From: Planctomycetaceae bacterium
GTDB taxonomy: Bacteria; Planctomycetota; Planctomycetia; Pirellulales; Thermoguttaceae
Direction: 5' to 3'
NCBI GenBank assembly: GCA_031274385.1
Contig: JAISQH010000544.1
Coordinates: 1 to 15,765, forward strand
DNA: 15,765 bases
In this document: piece by piece, positions 1-6,408 of the stretch
Position numbering within the stretch: position 1 is the first letter of the stretch
Layout of the letters: every line of letters starts with the position of its first letter
Notes under the pieces: model-generated
Told to the model about the DNA's origin: nothing
Database searches by the model: none
What the model saw: the letters and a program-made list of their open reading frames with translations, nothing else
Position numbers and translations under genes: made by a program

Positions 1-799
1 GAAGTACATCCAAAAATACGGATATTTTTGGATTGAACGGATCGTAAAGAAGCGGTCTCAATGAATCAATGGTTAGTGATTTTGTGTCGTCTGTTTTTAT
101 GAAAATGTCTTCTGTTTCGCCGTTGGTTGTTGTGAATTGGTATTGTAAATTCATTTCCGGTTTGTCGTCGTTGTAGTTTCCGGTTTTTGTCATTGCGGCG
201 AGTCGTCCGTTGTCAATTATGCCGCTTCGCAATAACTGAATCGATCTCAATCCGATAAAAACTCCGACCAAGACGAGTGCCAATCCGAAAATCGGAAACA
301 AAATAACAAAAAGTCCCCAGCGTCCTACCGGACTTAGTCTTGTTCCGACTATGCGAACGACCTAACCGCTTCGTTCCTGTTTGACGGAATCGCCGTTCTT
401 GAATTTTTTACCTGTTGCGTAGCTTTGTCCGGTGTTGCCGTCTGGTTGTTTGAAGGAAAATTTGAAAACTCTTTGTTCATTGAGCTCAAAGGTCGTTTCT
501 TGTATGTCGATAATTTCTCCCTCTCCGGCTGGTTGAAAATTCCAATACATCCAATTCGGAATGATCGCCGGTAAAAAAATAATACACATAATCATTCCGA
601 TATAGACAAAGAACCAGAAAAAATAACTAGCAAAACGGTTATTGAGTAACAAATGAATTTGTACCAAAATCGAAACGTCTCGCGGCGGCGATGTCAACTT
701 TTGAAAAATGACCGGCTCCGGTAGTAATTCCGATTCTTTTTCAGTTACAGCACCATTTTTGCCGTCAGTCATCACAAACGGAAAGGATTGCGTGTCCAT
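1..799 (-). pseudogene. DUF3592-like two-segment membrane protein, split by an in-frame TAG, 3' end beyond window
   Basis: I do not recognise a specific gene. Starting at ATG 799-797 the frame encodes 145 residues and meets TAG at 364-362. The same frame then continues open for 120 codons to the window edge. Hydrophobic segments lie before the TAG (YFFWFFVYIGMIMCIIFL) and after it (WGLFVILFPIFGLALVLVG). Each is followed by a soluble beta-rich stretch, with patterns such as YQFTTTNGETEDI and PLLYDPFNPKISV that resemble DUF3592 proteins; the family call is tentative. Because both halves share one frame, a single base substitution explains the break, either as a real nonsense mutation or a sequence error. 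TAG is not recoded genome-wide, since the outer-membrane protein gene at 3273 ends in TAG. An upstream ATG at 916 would read through a palindromic repeat, so I prefer 799. No SD is visible. The function is unknown; probably an inner-membrane protein. Confidence 0.6.
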
Positions 800-887
800 T
801 TTTATTGTACCAAATATAAAGGTTTTATATTGAAAAATACAAAAAAACCGGATTTTAATAAGGGAATCATTCACAGACATTTTACTT

Positions 888-1003
888 TTCACCACGAAAA
901 TCACAAAAAAAAACACGAAATCGCGGAAGAATGTTTTTACAATTTATGTTGTTACCATTTTTTCTTTATCTTTTCCGTGAAATTTTGTGTGTTTTGTGGT
1001 TCA
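888..1003. repeat. Imperfect palindromic repeat, CCACGAAAA type
   Basis: The arms at 891-920 (beginning ACCACGAAAATCACAAAA) and 971-1001 (ending TTTTGTGTGTTTTGTGGT) are imperfect inverted copies around about 50 bp of A+T-rich spacer. The same A+T-rich CCACGAAAA...ACACGAAA theme recurs at 4585-4698 and 11151-11221, and in part at the right window edge. It lies between trpE and the DUF3592-like gene, so it may also act as a weak transcription end for trpE. Confidence 0.65.
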
Positions 1004-1033
1004 TAAAAAAGGTTGCGAACAAGGATCATTATC

Positions 1034-2518
1034 TTATTTATTTTGGAGTATTTCAACTGCTCTGGCAATTCCCATTGCTTTGTTGACGGTTTCTTTTCGT
1101 TCCAATTCCGGTACGGAATCATAAACGATTCCTCCTCCGGCTTGGGCGGTTAATTTTCCGTTACGGATTGTTGCCGTGCGGATGGTAATGGCGAAATCGA
1201 TATTGCCGCTGAACGAAATGTAACCCGCCGCCCCGCCATACGTTCCGCGCGGCGTCTCTTCTTGTTCCGCAATAATCTGCATCGCCCGAACCTTCGGCGC
1301 ACCGCTTAATGTCCCCGCCGGAAACGCCGCTTCGAAAAGATCAAAACCATCCAAACCATCCTCAAGTTGCGCCGTCACATTGGAAACAAGGTGCATCACA
1401 TGCGGATGCCGTTCAATAAACATCAAGTCAGTTACCTGAACCGTTCCGGTCTTGGCAACACGCCCCAAATCGTTACGACCCAAATCAACAAGCATCAGAT
1501 GTTCGGCTTTTTCTTTTGGATCACGAAGCATTTCGTCCGCTAATTCCCGATCACGTTGTTCGGTCTCGCCCCGCTTGCGGGTTCCGGCAATCGGACGCAA
1601 GGTGGCGGTTTTACCTTCGAGCCGAATCATGGTTTCCGGCGATGACCCCGCCAAAATCGAACCGCTAAGATGCATGAAAAATAAATACGGAGCCGGATTG
1701 GAAAATCGTAACGCCCGATATAACGAAACCGCATCAGGAGCATTTTCCGAAACAAATTGTTGCGAAAACACACACTGAATCAAATCGCCGGCGGCTATAT
1801 GTTCTTTGATCGTCTCAACACGGCGGTAATATTCCTCTTCCGGTAAAACCGGTTTCAGTTTCAATTTGCCCGTATGTTTCGGCTGCGGCAACGCGATCGG
1901 TTTTTCCAGTTCGGCGGCAATACGTTCCGTTTCCGCAACAGCATTTTCGTACAATGTTCGGTTGTCCGTGCCGCGTGATTGGTTGGGAAACGTCAAAACG
2001 CAAATGGTCAGCGTTTGCCGGGCATTGTCGAAAATCAACATCGTTCGCGGAATAACGAAACTCGCAAACGGTTCGTTTTCCAATTGATTCGGAATGTTCT
2101 CGAAGAACGCCGTCATTTCGTACGCAAAATAACCGACAAGTCCGCCGAAAAAACGCGGCAGATCAGCGTGTTCTGCCGCTTTGTACCGAGTCATCAACTG
2201 ACGTAGTACCGGTAACGGTTGACCATGATGCGGCGTCCGGTTTTCCGACACAATTTTGCCCGACTCGTCGTATTCCGTTACGGAAATGCTGCCTTGGTGA
2301 ACCTCGACAAAAGCATGAGGAGCAATTCCGAGAAATGAATAACGTCCCCATTTTTCACCGCCTTCAACACTTTCAAGCAAAAAAACGCCTTCCTGACCGT
2401 TGTAAAACCGTTGCAACAACGAGACCGGCGTGTGAAGATCAGCAAACAATTGCCGTGTTACAGGAACAACATCGGCTTTTTGACATTCCGTTAAAAAGTG
2501 ATCAAGTTGAGTTGGCAT
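1034..2518 (-). CDS. trpE: Anthranilate synthase component I (TrpE)
   Basis: Catalyses chorismate plus ammonia (from glutamine via TrpG) to anthranilate, the first committed step of tryptophan synthesis, in the cytoplasm. It is 494 residues long, typical for the family. The N-terminal domain has the LLES tryptophan-binding motif at residues 47-50 followed by GEKWGRYSFLG, so feedback inhibition by Trp is expected. The chorismate-binding domain carries PIAGTRKRG, EHLMLVDLGRNDLGRV, FPAGTLSGAPK, GTYGGAAGYISF and AQAGGGIVYDS. PIAGTR rather than the PIKGT seen in PabB supports TrpE. I chose ATG 2518-2516 because the family homology begins there. A longer frame from GTG 2623 would translate through two terminator hairpins. 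No SD precedes the start; the upstream 25 bases are mostly T. No trpG or other trp gene is adjacent. An attenuator-like leader lies directly upstream. Confidence 0.95.
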   Translation of the reverse strand: MPTQLDHFLTECQKADVVPVTRQLFADLHTPVSLLQRFYNGQEGVFLLESVEGGEKWGRYSFLGIAPHAFVEVHQGSISVTEYDESGKIVSENRTPHHGQPLPVLRQLMTRYKAAEHADLPRFFGGLVGYFAYEMTAFFENIPNQLENEPFASFVIPRTMLIFDNARQTLTICVLTFPNQSRGTDNRTLYENAVAETERIAAELEKPIALPQPKHTGKLKLKPVLPEEEYYRRVETIKEHIAAGDLIQCVFSQQFVSENAPDAVSLYRALRFSNPAPYLFFMHLSGSILAGSSPETMIRLEGKTATLRPIAGTRKRGETEQRDRELADEMLRDPKEKAEHLMLVDLGRNDLGRVAKTGTVQVTDLMFIERHPHVMHLVSNVTAQLEDGLDGFDLFEAAFPAGTLSGAPKVRAMQIIAEQEETPRGTYGGAAGYISFSGNIDFAITIRTATIRNGKLTAQAGGGIVYDSVPELERKETVNKAMGIARAVEILQNK

Positions 2519-2544
2519 CGTAGAAAATAAAAATAAAAAGGAAT

Positions 2545-2578
2545 AAAAAAAGCCACCCTCTTTGACAGGCGGCTTTTT
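2545..2578 (-). terminator. Second leader hairpin with U-run, directly before trpE (attenuator terminator)
   Basis: On the minus strand the order is AAAAAGCCGCC, a 9-10 base loop, GGTGGC, then seven T. GCCGCC pairs with GGTGGC (one G-U), and the A-run can extend the stem with the T-run. It ends 26 bases before the trpE ATG. Its 5' arm, AAAAAGCC, is also perfectly complementary to GGCTTTTT in the 3' arm of the preceding hairpin, so the two folds are mutually exclusive. This is the geometry of a terminator/antiterminator switch. Confidence 0.8.
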
Positions 2579-2595
2579 CAGTTCGGGTGATTGAC

Positions 2596-2627
2596 AAAAA
2601 AAGCCGTGAACAATTTCGCTCACGGCT
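2596..2627 (-). terminator. First leader hairpin with U-run (attenuator)
   Basis: On the minus strand AGCCGTGAGC and GTTCACGGCT form a 10-bp stem with one G-U pair around GAAATT, followed by seven T. It has the form of a strong intrinsic terminator. It begins 10 bases after the stop codon of the Trp-containing leader peptide, so a ribosome sitting at that stop could influence its folding. Its 3' arm can instead pair over 8 bp with the next hairpin. Confidence 0.85.
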
Positions 2628-2637
2628 CGTCAGATTT

Positions 2638-2739
2638 TTATAACAAAACCACAACCGGAACGATTTCAGCGTGCCGCCAAAATCGCCAACCAAGATGGTT
2701 CTTATTCGTTGTAAAGTAAAAGCAATCAAAATAATTCAT
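2638..2739 (-). CDS. trpL: Putative trp leader peptide, 33 residues, two Trp codons
   Basis: A short reading frame between the promoter and the two hairpins upstream of trpE. ATG 2739-2737 is preceded by GAGGG with 5 bases between, the best ribosome site in this region; trpE itself has none. The peptide contains the segment LGWRFWRHAE, with Trp codons at positions 18 and 21 (2688-2686 and 2679-2677), and ends with TAA at 2640-2638. Two Trp in 33 residues within four codons, in the leader of a tryptophan gene, is the hallmark of ribosome-mediated attenuation: low charged tRNA-Trp would stall the ribosome and change folding downstream. The peptide is otherwise rich in Phe, Tyr, Val and Leu and has no recognisable function of its own. 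The symbol is by analogy of role, not sequence similarity to the enteric leader. Confidence 0.7.
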   Translation of the reverse strand: MNYFDCFYFTTNKNHLGWRFWRHAEIVPVVVLL

Positions 2740-2822
2740 CTCGTCCCTCTGATCAGATTATTTTTAAACATAACCCTCTTTGTAAAATCCGCCTCATTTG
2801 TAAATATTGATAATTGAAAAGT

Positions 2823-2850
2823 ATTTTATGACTCCATTCCGATTTGTCAA
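2823..2850 (-). promoter_or_regulatory. Sigma70-type promoter for the trp leader and trpE
   Basis: On the minus strand TTGACA (2850-2845) is followed by a 16-base spacer and TAAAAT (2828-2823). This gives a perfect -35 and a near-consensus -10. Transcription would start near 2815, so the leader RNA would be roughly 300 bases to the trpE start. That is long enough to hold the leader peptide and both hairpins. Confidence 0.7.
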
Positions 2851-2898
2851 GCAGGGGCAAATCATCAATAGACTTGTTTCATTATTATTGTTGTTATT

Positions 2899-2951
2899 GT
2901 CAACAGATTTTACAGATTCGTTTTTCATGAAAATCTGTAAAATCTGCTGAC
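2899..2951. repeat. Near-perfect hairpin repeat, CAGATTTTACAGATT type
   Basis: GTCAACAGATTTTACAGATT at 2899-2918 is the inverted copy of 2932-2951, matching at 19 of 20 positions, around a 13-base loop. A related half-copy with AATCTGTTCAATCTG and ATCTGTTGACA lies at 5985-6014, so this is an interspersed family rather than a unique operator. It could also work as a transcription barrier between the divergent genes. Confidence 0.7.
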
Positions 2952-3164
2952 AAAACTAAACCATTACACTTCTTTTTCAAGTTTTGGAAAAAGGTTAAAT
3001 CAATTCATTGAAATTGAGAACCATTGAAAATCGGGACTCTAAACAAAAGATACGTATTATTCGGATTGTTCTGTCTTTTGTGAGCGGATTCTATTTGTTT
3101 TACCCGATTAGGAACAATCTTGAACTCCCAAAGGTCGAAAAGAAATAAGTGTAAATGAAAATAC

Positions 3165-3207
3165 ATTCAGTAAAATAATTCAGTAAAATAATTCAGTAAA
3201 ATAATTC
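3165..3207 (+). repeat. Three tandem 13-bp direct repeats upstream of the outer-membrane protein gene
   Basis: ATTCAGTAAAATA occurs three times without mismatch (3165-3177, 3178-3190, 3191-3203), followed by a partial fourth unit ATTC. It ends about 65 bases before the start of the FadL-type gene. The spacing is slightly more than one helical turn. This could be a simple slippage repeat or an array of regulator sites; sequence alone does not decide. Confidence 0.85.
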
Positions 3208-3272
3208 CATTTCGGGTTCTGCATTTTGTCGGTTTTTTGAAAACACGGTTATCCAAACGTTAAAAACAAACT

Positions 3273-4544
3273 ATGAAAACATCGGTTTTTTGTTGGAACA
3301 TTGTGCTTGTTTTGATTCTTTCATTCGTGATTTCAAACCGTTTTGCCAATGCGCAAGGCGTTCTGCTTCGGAGTCTCGGAGCGGTCAACGACTCAATCGG
3401 AAGCGTGGCAACCGCAACTCCGATTGACGCAGCCGGAGCCCTTTACTGGAATCCGGCATCGCTTTCCGGTCTTGAAAAAAGTGAAATTTCGTTTGGAGTT
3501 GGTATTATCATGCCGAAAATGCGTGTTAGTTCCAGTGTTGAAGGTGCCGGTTTGAGTGGTTCGACCAAAGGCGAAGTGGGTTCGGTTCCGGTTCCGAGTA
3601 TGGCGTTAACCTGGCGGCGTTGCCCCAAATCGCCGCTTACATTCGGTCTCGGTTTGGGAGCGGTTGGCGGAGCGGCGTCGCTTTATCCATCAACCGGTTC
3701 TCCATACGATAATCCGATTTTAGGCGGACGAGCCAAATCGTCAACAGTTATTATTATGCAGATAACGCCCACCGTTTCCTATAAAATCACGGATCAACTT
3801 TCTGTCGGAGCGGCACCGATTATTGATTTGGCGTCGTTGACAATCAATCCGATGCAATTGGGTCAACCGCTTGGAGCCGCTCACGAGGTTCATAATTTCG
3901 GAACAAGATATGCTTGGGGCGGCGGATTTCAGATCGGAACTTATTACGATTTCAAAAATCATTTTAAGACCGGTTTTATGTTCAAGAGTCCGATTTGGGC
4001 GGAAAATTTAACATATCAGGGAACATTGTCCGGTAATTCAGAGGTGTATTCCGGCAGTTTTGATTTGAATCTCCCGATGACGCTTTCTTGGGGCGTTTCT
4101 TATGACGGTTTTCGTGACACAATTATCGGGTTGGATGTTCGTTATTTCGATTATGCACACACGGCGGGATTCAAAAAAGGGGTGGTGAACGGTGTTGTGG
4201 AAGGTCTTGATTGGGACAGTATTATGTCGGTTGCCGTCGGTATCGAACGGAAATGGAGCCGGAAACTCAAGTTACGGCTGGGATATTGCTGGAATGAAAA
4301 TCCGATTCCGGGTCGTAGTGCCATGTTGAATGTTGCCGCGCCGCTGATGATGCAGCATACGTTGACAATGGGTGCAACTTATGCGATTATCAAAGACCTT
4401 GAATTTTCGCTTACTTACATTCATGTGTTCAAAGCGAAAACAACCGGTCCTTTTCCAACCGGAATAGCGGCAGCCCCAGTGGGCAGCGTGACCAATGAAG
4501 TCAGTGCCAATATGATCTCGGCTGGAGTTGCCAAGAAATGGTAG
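3273..4544 (+). CDS. FadL/OmpP1/TodX-type outer-membrane transport protein
   Basis: A predicted outer-membrane beta-barrel of 423 residues, the usual size for the family, which passes long-chain fatty acids or other hydrophobic compounds across the outer membrane. Residues 1-27 form a signal peptide with a hydrophobic core (IVLVLILSFVI) and likely cleavage after FANA. The mature N-terminus has the FadL-like block ATPIDAAGALYWNPASLSG (compare A..D.AA..yNPAgLa). The rest alternates amphipathic strands with Gly/Ser-rich turns. The protein ends MISAGVAKKW; the terminal Trp fits the BAM recognition signal. No fatty-acid metabolism gene is adjacent, so the substrate cannot be inferred. No clear SD precedes the ATG. 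The stop is TAG. Tandem 13-bp repeats lie upstream and a palindromic repeat follows at 4585-4698. Confidence 0.85.
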   Translation: MKTSVFCWNIVLVLILSFVISNRFANAQGVLLRSLGAVNDSIGSVATATPIDAAGALYWNPASLSGLEKSEISFGVGIIMPKMRVSSSVEGAGLSGSTKGEVGSVPVPSMALTWRRCPKSPLTFGLGLGAVGGAASLYPSTGSPYDNPILGGRAKSSTVIIMQITPTVSYKITDQLSVGAAPIIDLASLTINPMQLGQPLGAAHEVHNFGTRYAWGGGFQIGTYYDFKNHFKTGFMFKSPIWAENLTYQGTLSGNSEVYSGSFDLNLPMTLSWGVSYDGFRDTIIGLDVRYFDYAHTAGFKKGVVNGVVEGLDWDSIMSVAVGIERKWSRKLKLRLGYCWNENPIPGRSAMLNVAAPLMMQHTLTMGATYAIIKDLEFSLTYIHVFKAKTTGPFPTGIAAAPVGSVTNEVSANMISAGVAKKW

Positions 4545-4584
4545 AACCAACCAACTACTAAGGGGAACTTCTAAAAACCGAGCC

Positions 4585-4698
4585 TAACCACGAAACACAC
4601 GAAATTTCACGAAAAATATAATTGCAGTCAATCGTTTATCATAAAAAAGTGATAACAAAAATTCTTTCGTGTTTTTTTTGTGTTTTTCGTGGTTAAAA
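4585..4698. repeat. Palindromic repeat, CCACGAAAAACACGAAA type
   Basis: The left arm AACCACGAAACACACGAAAT (from 4586) and the right arm ending GTGTTTTTCGTGGTT (to 4695) are inverted copies around about 40 bp. This is the best-preserved member of the family also seen at 888-1003 and 11151-11221. It lies just after the outer-membrane protein gene and may serve as its transcription end, although no compact GC stem with a U-run is present. Confidence 0.75.
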
Positions 4699-4752
4699 CG
4701 GATGTTCTGTTTTGAGTCGGCACGATAATTGGTTGTAAGTATGAGTCTTTTT

Positions 4753-4772
4753 AGGGGTTACGTCGAATTTTT
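4753..4772 (+). repeat. Left terminal inverted repeat of the IS remnant
   Basis: AGGGGTTACGTCGAATTTTT, the inverted partner of 5906-5925. It contains the last codon and stop codon of the transposase remnant, which is read on the minus strand. Confidence 0.8.
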
Positions 4773-5651
4773 AGTTTTTTTCTTACTGTCCACAGTGTTC
4801 GCTTTCTTTGTTTTTCCGGCGGGGACGATCTCGGGGGCGTTGATATTCGCAAGGCGGAATAACTCTGCGATCTCAACACGAGGGGTTGGCACGCTGTTGA
4901 TTGTTATGTTTTTTGATTCGTCATTGGGGTTTGGGAATTGGAGTTGAATTGTTCCCCAACGTTTCCAATAACCTGATTTTCTCCTCTACCATCCCGTCCA
5001 GCCCACTCCACAACTCCCGCAATTTTTGAATCAATAAATACGATAACATCACCACCAGATATGTCCCCGCGTCCGACTCGATTTGCGAACATAAATCGGA
5101 CGCATCTCAAGTTGCCCCGTTTTGCATGTCCGAAACGCCTGCTCCACTTTTGCCAAATCCTTGTAACGAGCATGAACCATCTCCTTCTCAAGTTTGTCCG
5201 CCGTCAAACTCGTTGTCAAACAATAACAACCATCAAGTTTGGAGATTGACTGTAACTTCTCTTTGTCTTCGACAATCTCAACTTCACGTTGTGAGTCCGA
5301 TCATTTCAAACTCGCCCAACCCTCCATCCTCAATCTCCGCAATTTATCATTACAATATTTCAGTGCCGTCTCAACCTTAGCACAAGAATGACTTCTCAAA
5401 TAATTATTACGAATATTAATAACGTCTTTTAATCGTGACAGTTTTGACTTGCGGTTGTCTGATATTTCTGTTGCACGTATCGGATTACGTTTCAAAATAT
5501 ACCGTTTCGTCTTATAACACGACGGGTTAATTGTTTTCGTACGACAAGTCTGTTGTGGCAATTCCTCAATCAATTGGGCGATGGATTGGCGATTCTTGAT
5601 CGCGAAAGCGATTACCTCGCAGGTCTTAGTACCACAATTGGTGATATTCAA
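4758..5651 (-). pseudogene. IS1634-type (IS4 superfamily) DDE transposase, C-terminal part, broken
   Basis: Minus-strand pieces join into the C-terminal half of an IS1634-type transposase. 5651-5304 gives RYILKRNPIRA, KLSRLKDVINIRNNYL and AKVETALKYC. TGA at 5303-5301 interrupts, and the same frame resumes with KLDGCYCLTTSL, ARYKDLAKVEQAFRTCKTG and LEMRPIYVRKSSRTRGHI. The Glu of KVEQAFR is the expected third catalytic acid. One base is missing near 5054, after which the frame gives LVVMLSYLLIQKLRELWSGL. A further shift near 4930 leads to VPTPRVEIAELFRLANINAP and the stop TAA at 4760-4758. The N-terminal half, including the first catalytic Asp residues, is absent. One nonsense codon and two frameshifts make it non-functional. 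Confidence 0.85.
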
Positions 5652-5721
5652 AATGGTCGTCTTGATTGTTTTTTTCCCTTCACGCCGCGAAGTGCGGAGG
5701 AGGTACTGAGTGTTTCAAAAA

Positions 5722-5737
5722 GGCGGTGGTCTCCGCC
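5722..5737 (-). terminator. Short GC-rich hairpin with T-run inside the IS remnant
   Basis: On the minus strand GGCGG, a 6-base loop and CCGCC are followed by five T, a compact intrinsic-terminator shape. It sits upstream of the broken transposase and would block transcription into it from outside. On the plus strand the stem is followed by an A-run, so it is not a terminator in that direction. Confidence 0.4.
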
Positions 5738-5905
5738 GAAAAAAAAAAATTCCGCTAAGGCAGTGAGCCGCCCGACATCCCAACGCAGCCCGCCCGCATC
5801 ACCCCAAACCAATATGCTATAAAATAATTACGGGCGCACAATGTTTCGCAGAATCTATAAAAATAGTAAAAAAATAAAAAATATTACTGGGCGCACTTTT
5901 TCAAG

Positions 5906-5925
5906 AAAATTTAGACGTAACCCCT
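5906..5925 (-). repeat. Right terminal inverted repeat of the IS remnant
   Basis: The complement reads AGGGGTTACGTCTAAATTTT, matching the left terminus at 18 of 20 positions. It marks the end of the element upstream of the transposase; the sequence outside it is TTAATGTCAAC. Confidence 0.8.
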
Positions 5926-6100
5926 TTAATGTCAACAACTTAAACAAAAAAATACCATCGCAACCAAAGGAACATCCGTTCTAAAAATCTGTTCAATCTG
6001 CGTCATCTGTTGACAATAATGGAACAAGTCTATTTATTTTTCGTTGCGAATAAAGACATAAAAGACGTAAGGAAAATCAATCCGTTTAGAATCAAAAAAA

Positions 6101-6156
6101 ACTTCGTGTTCTTTGCGCCTTTGAGCGAAACATTAAAAAACAAAATAGACAGTTAC
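6101..6156 (-). repeat. Interspersed repeat, GTAACTGTCTATTTT / CGCAAAG type
   Basis: The complement begins GTAACTGTCTATTTTGTTTT and ends GGCGCAAAGAACACGAAG. The first 15 bases are identical to 15669-15683, and the CGCAAAG half also matches 7334-7361. It is the same family in the same order at different sites. Confidence 0.65.
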
Positions 6157-6242
6157 CTCACATCGTATGTTACAACTTCGGTTAAGAAATTACCGGAAAG
6201 TCCTTTGAAATATTCGGCTTTGACAAAAATGTTGTCCCCCAT

Positions 6243-6292
6243 TTCCCATACGCCCTAAATTGCCCAGATGTTATAATAGTTGCGTGTGGGAA
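6243..6292 (+). promoter_or_regulatory. Extended -10 promoter enclosed by an inverted repeat, upstream of the nuclease-like gene
   Basis: TGTTATAAT at 6269-6277 is a perfect -10 with the extended TGN element; no good -35 is visible at the expected distance. It lies in the centre of an 11-bp inverted repeat, TTCCCATACGC (6243-6253) and GCGTGTGGGAA (6282-6292), with one mismatch that would be a G-U pair in RNA. The start would fall near 6284, leaving an untranslated leader of about 125 bases. The arrangement suggests an operator straddling the promoter. Confidence 0.45.
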
Positions 6293-6408
6293 GTTGAAAA
6301 TGGAGAGTGTCACATGTGGATTACTACTTGAAAATAAAGCGTTTTATTGTAGAATAAAAATCAATAATGTTGTCTTAATCTCATACAACCTTTTAAGGAG
6401 AATAAACA

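Larger units (their letters stand above)
2851..3272. other. Gene-free spacer between the divergent trpE and outer-membrane protein genes
   Basis: It holds the hairpin at 2899-2951 and the 13-bp tandem repeat at 3165-3207, listed separately. A 46-codon frame from TTG 3008 to TAA 3148 encodes a hydrophobic stretch (RIIRIVLSFVSGFYLFYPI), but it lacks ATG and a convincing SD, so I do not call it a gene. It could be a relic. No clear promoter for the downstream gene is visible. Confidence 0.5.
4753..5925 (-). mobile_element. Decayed IS1634-type insertion sequence with recognisable termini
   Basis: The two ends are inverted copies: AGGGGTTACGTCGAATTTTT at 4753-4772, and the complement of 5906-5925, AGGGGTTACGTCTAAATTTT, matching at 18 of 20 positions. 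The transposase stop TAA (4760-4758) lies inside the left terminus, which is common in compact insertion sequences. The 1173-bp remnant is shorter than full IS1634-type elements, and the first part of the transposase is missing. Part of the interior (about 5680-5820) is richer in G+C and holds a hairpin and a repeat shared with 7460-7475, so it may be a later insertion. I found no convincing target-site duplication. Confidence 0.75.
5926..6408. other. Gene-free stretch between the IS remnant and the nuclease-like gene
   Basis: It holds a half-copy of the CAGATT hairpin repeat (5985-6014), a copy of the GTCTATTTT/CGCAAAG repeat (6101-6156) and the promoter-like palindrome at 6243-6292. A frame from TTG 6010 to 6258 stays open, but its middle is repeat sequence and it has no SD or recognisable domain, so I do not call it a gene. 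Confidence 0.5.

Noticed and set aside
888..1003. CRISPR-like or origin-like repeats
   Set aside because: The repeats are dispersed inverted pairs with no regular spacers; no CRISPR array, DnaA-box cluster, rRNA or tRNA gene was seen in the window.
2519..2623. N-terminal extension of trpE from GTG 2623
   Set aside because: It would translate through both hairpins with U-runs, has no SD, and TrpE homology begins at the ATG at 2518.
3008..3148. 46-codon frame with a hydrophobic stretch, TTG start
   Set aside because: No ATG, no SD at a suitable distance and no recognisable family; may be a relic but not supportable as a gene.
4729..4947. Plus-strand frame with a hydrophobic N-terminus
   Set aside because: It runs antisense to the C-terminal end of the transposase remnant and crosses the IS terminus.
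5841..5983. Plus-strand Lys/Arg-rich frame of about 47 codons starting in the IS end
   Set aside because: No SD, crosses the right terminal repeat, and the composition reflects A-rich DNA.
6010..6258. 82-codon frame after the IS remnant
   Set aside because: The central part is a copy of a dispersed repeat, it has no SD and no family is recognisable.
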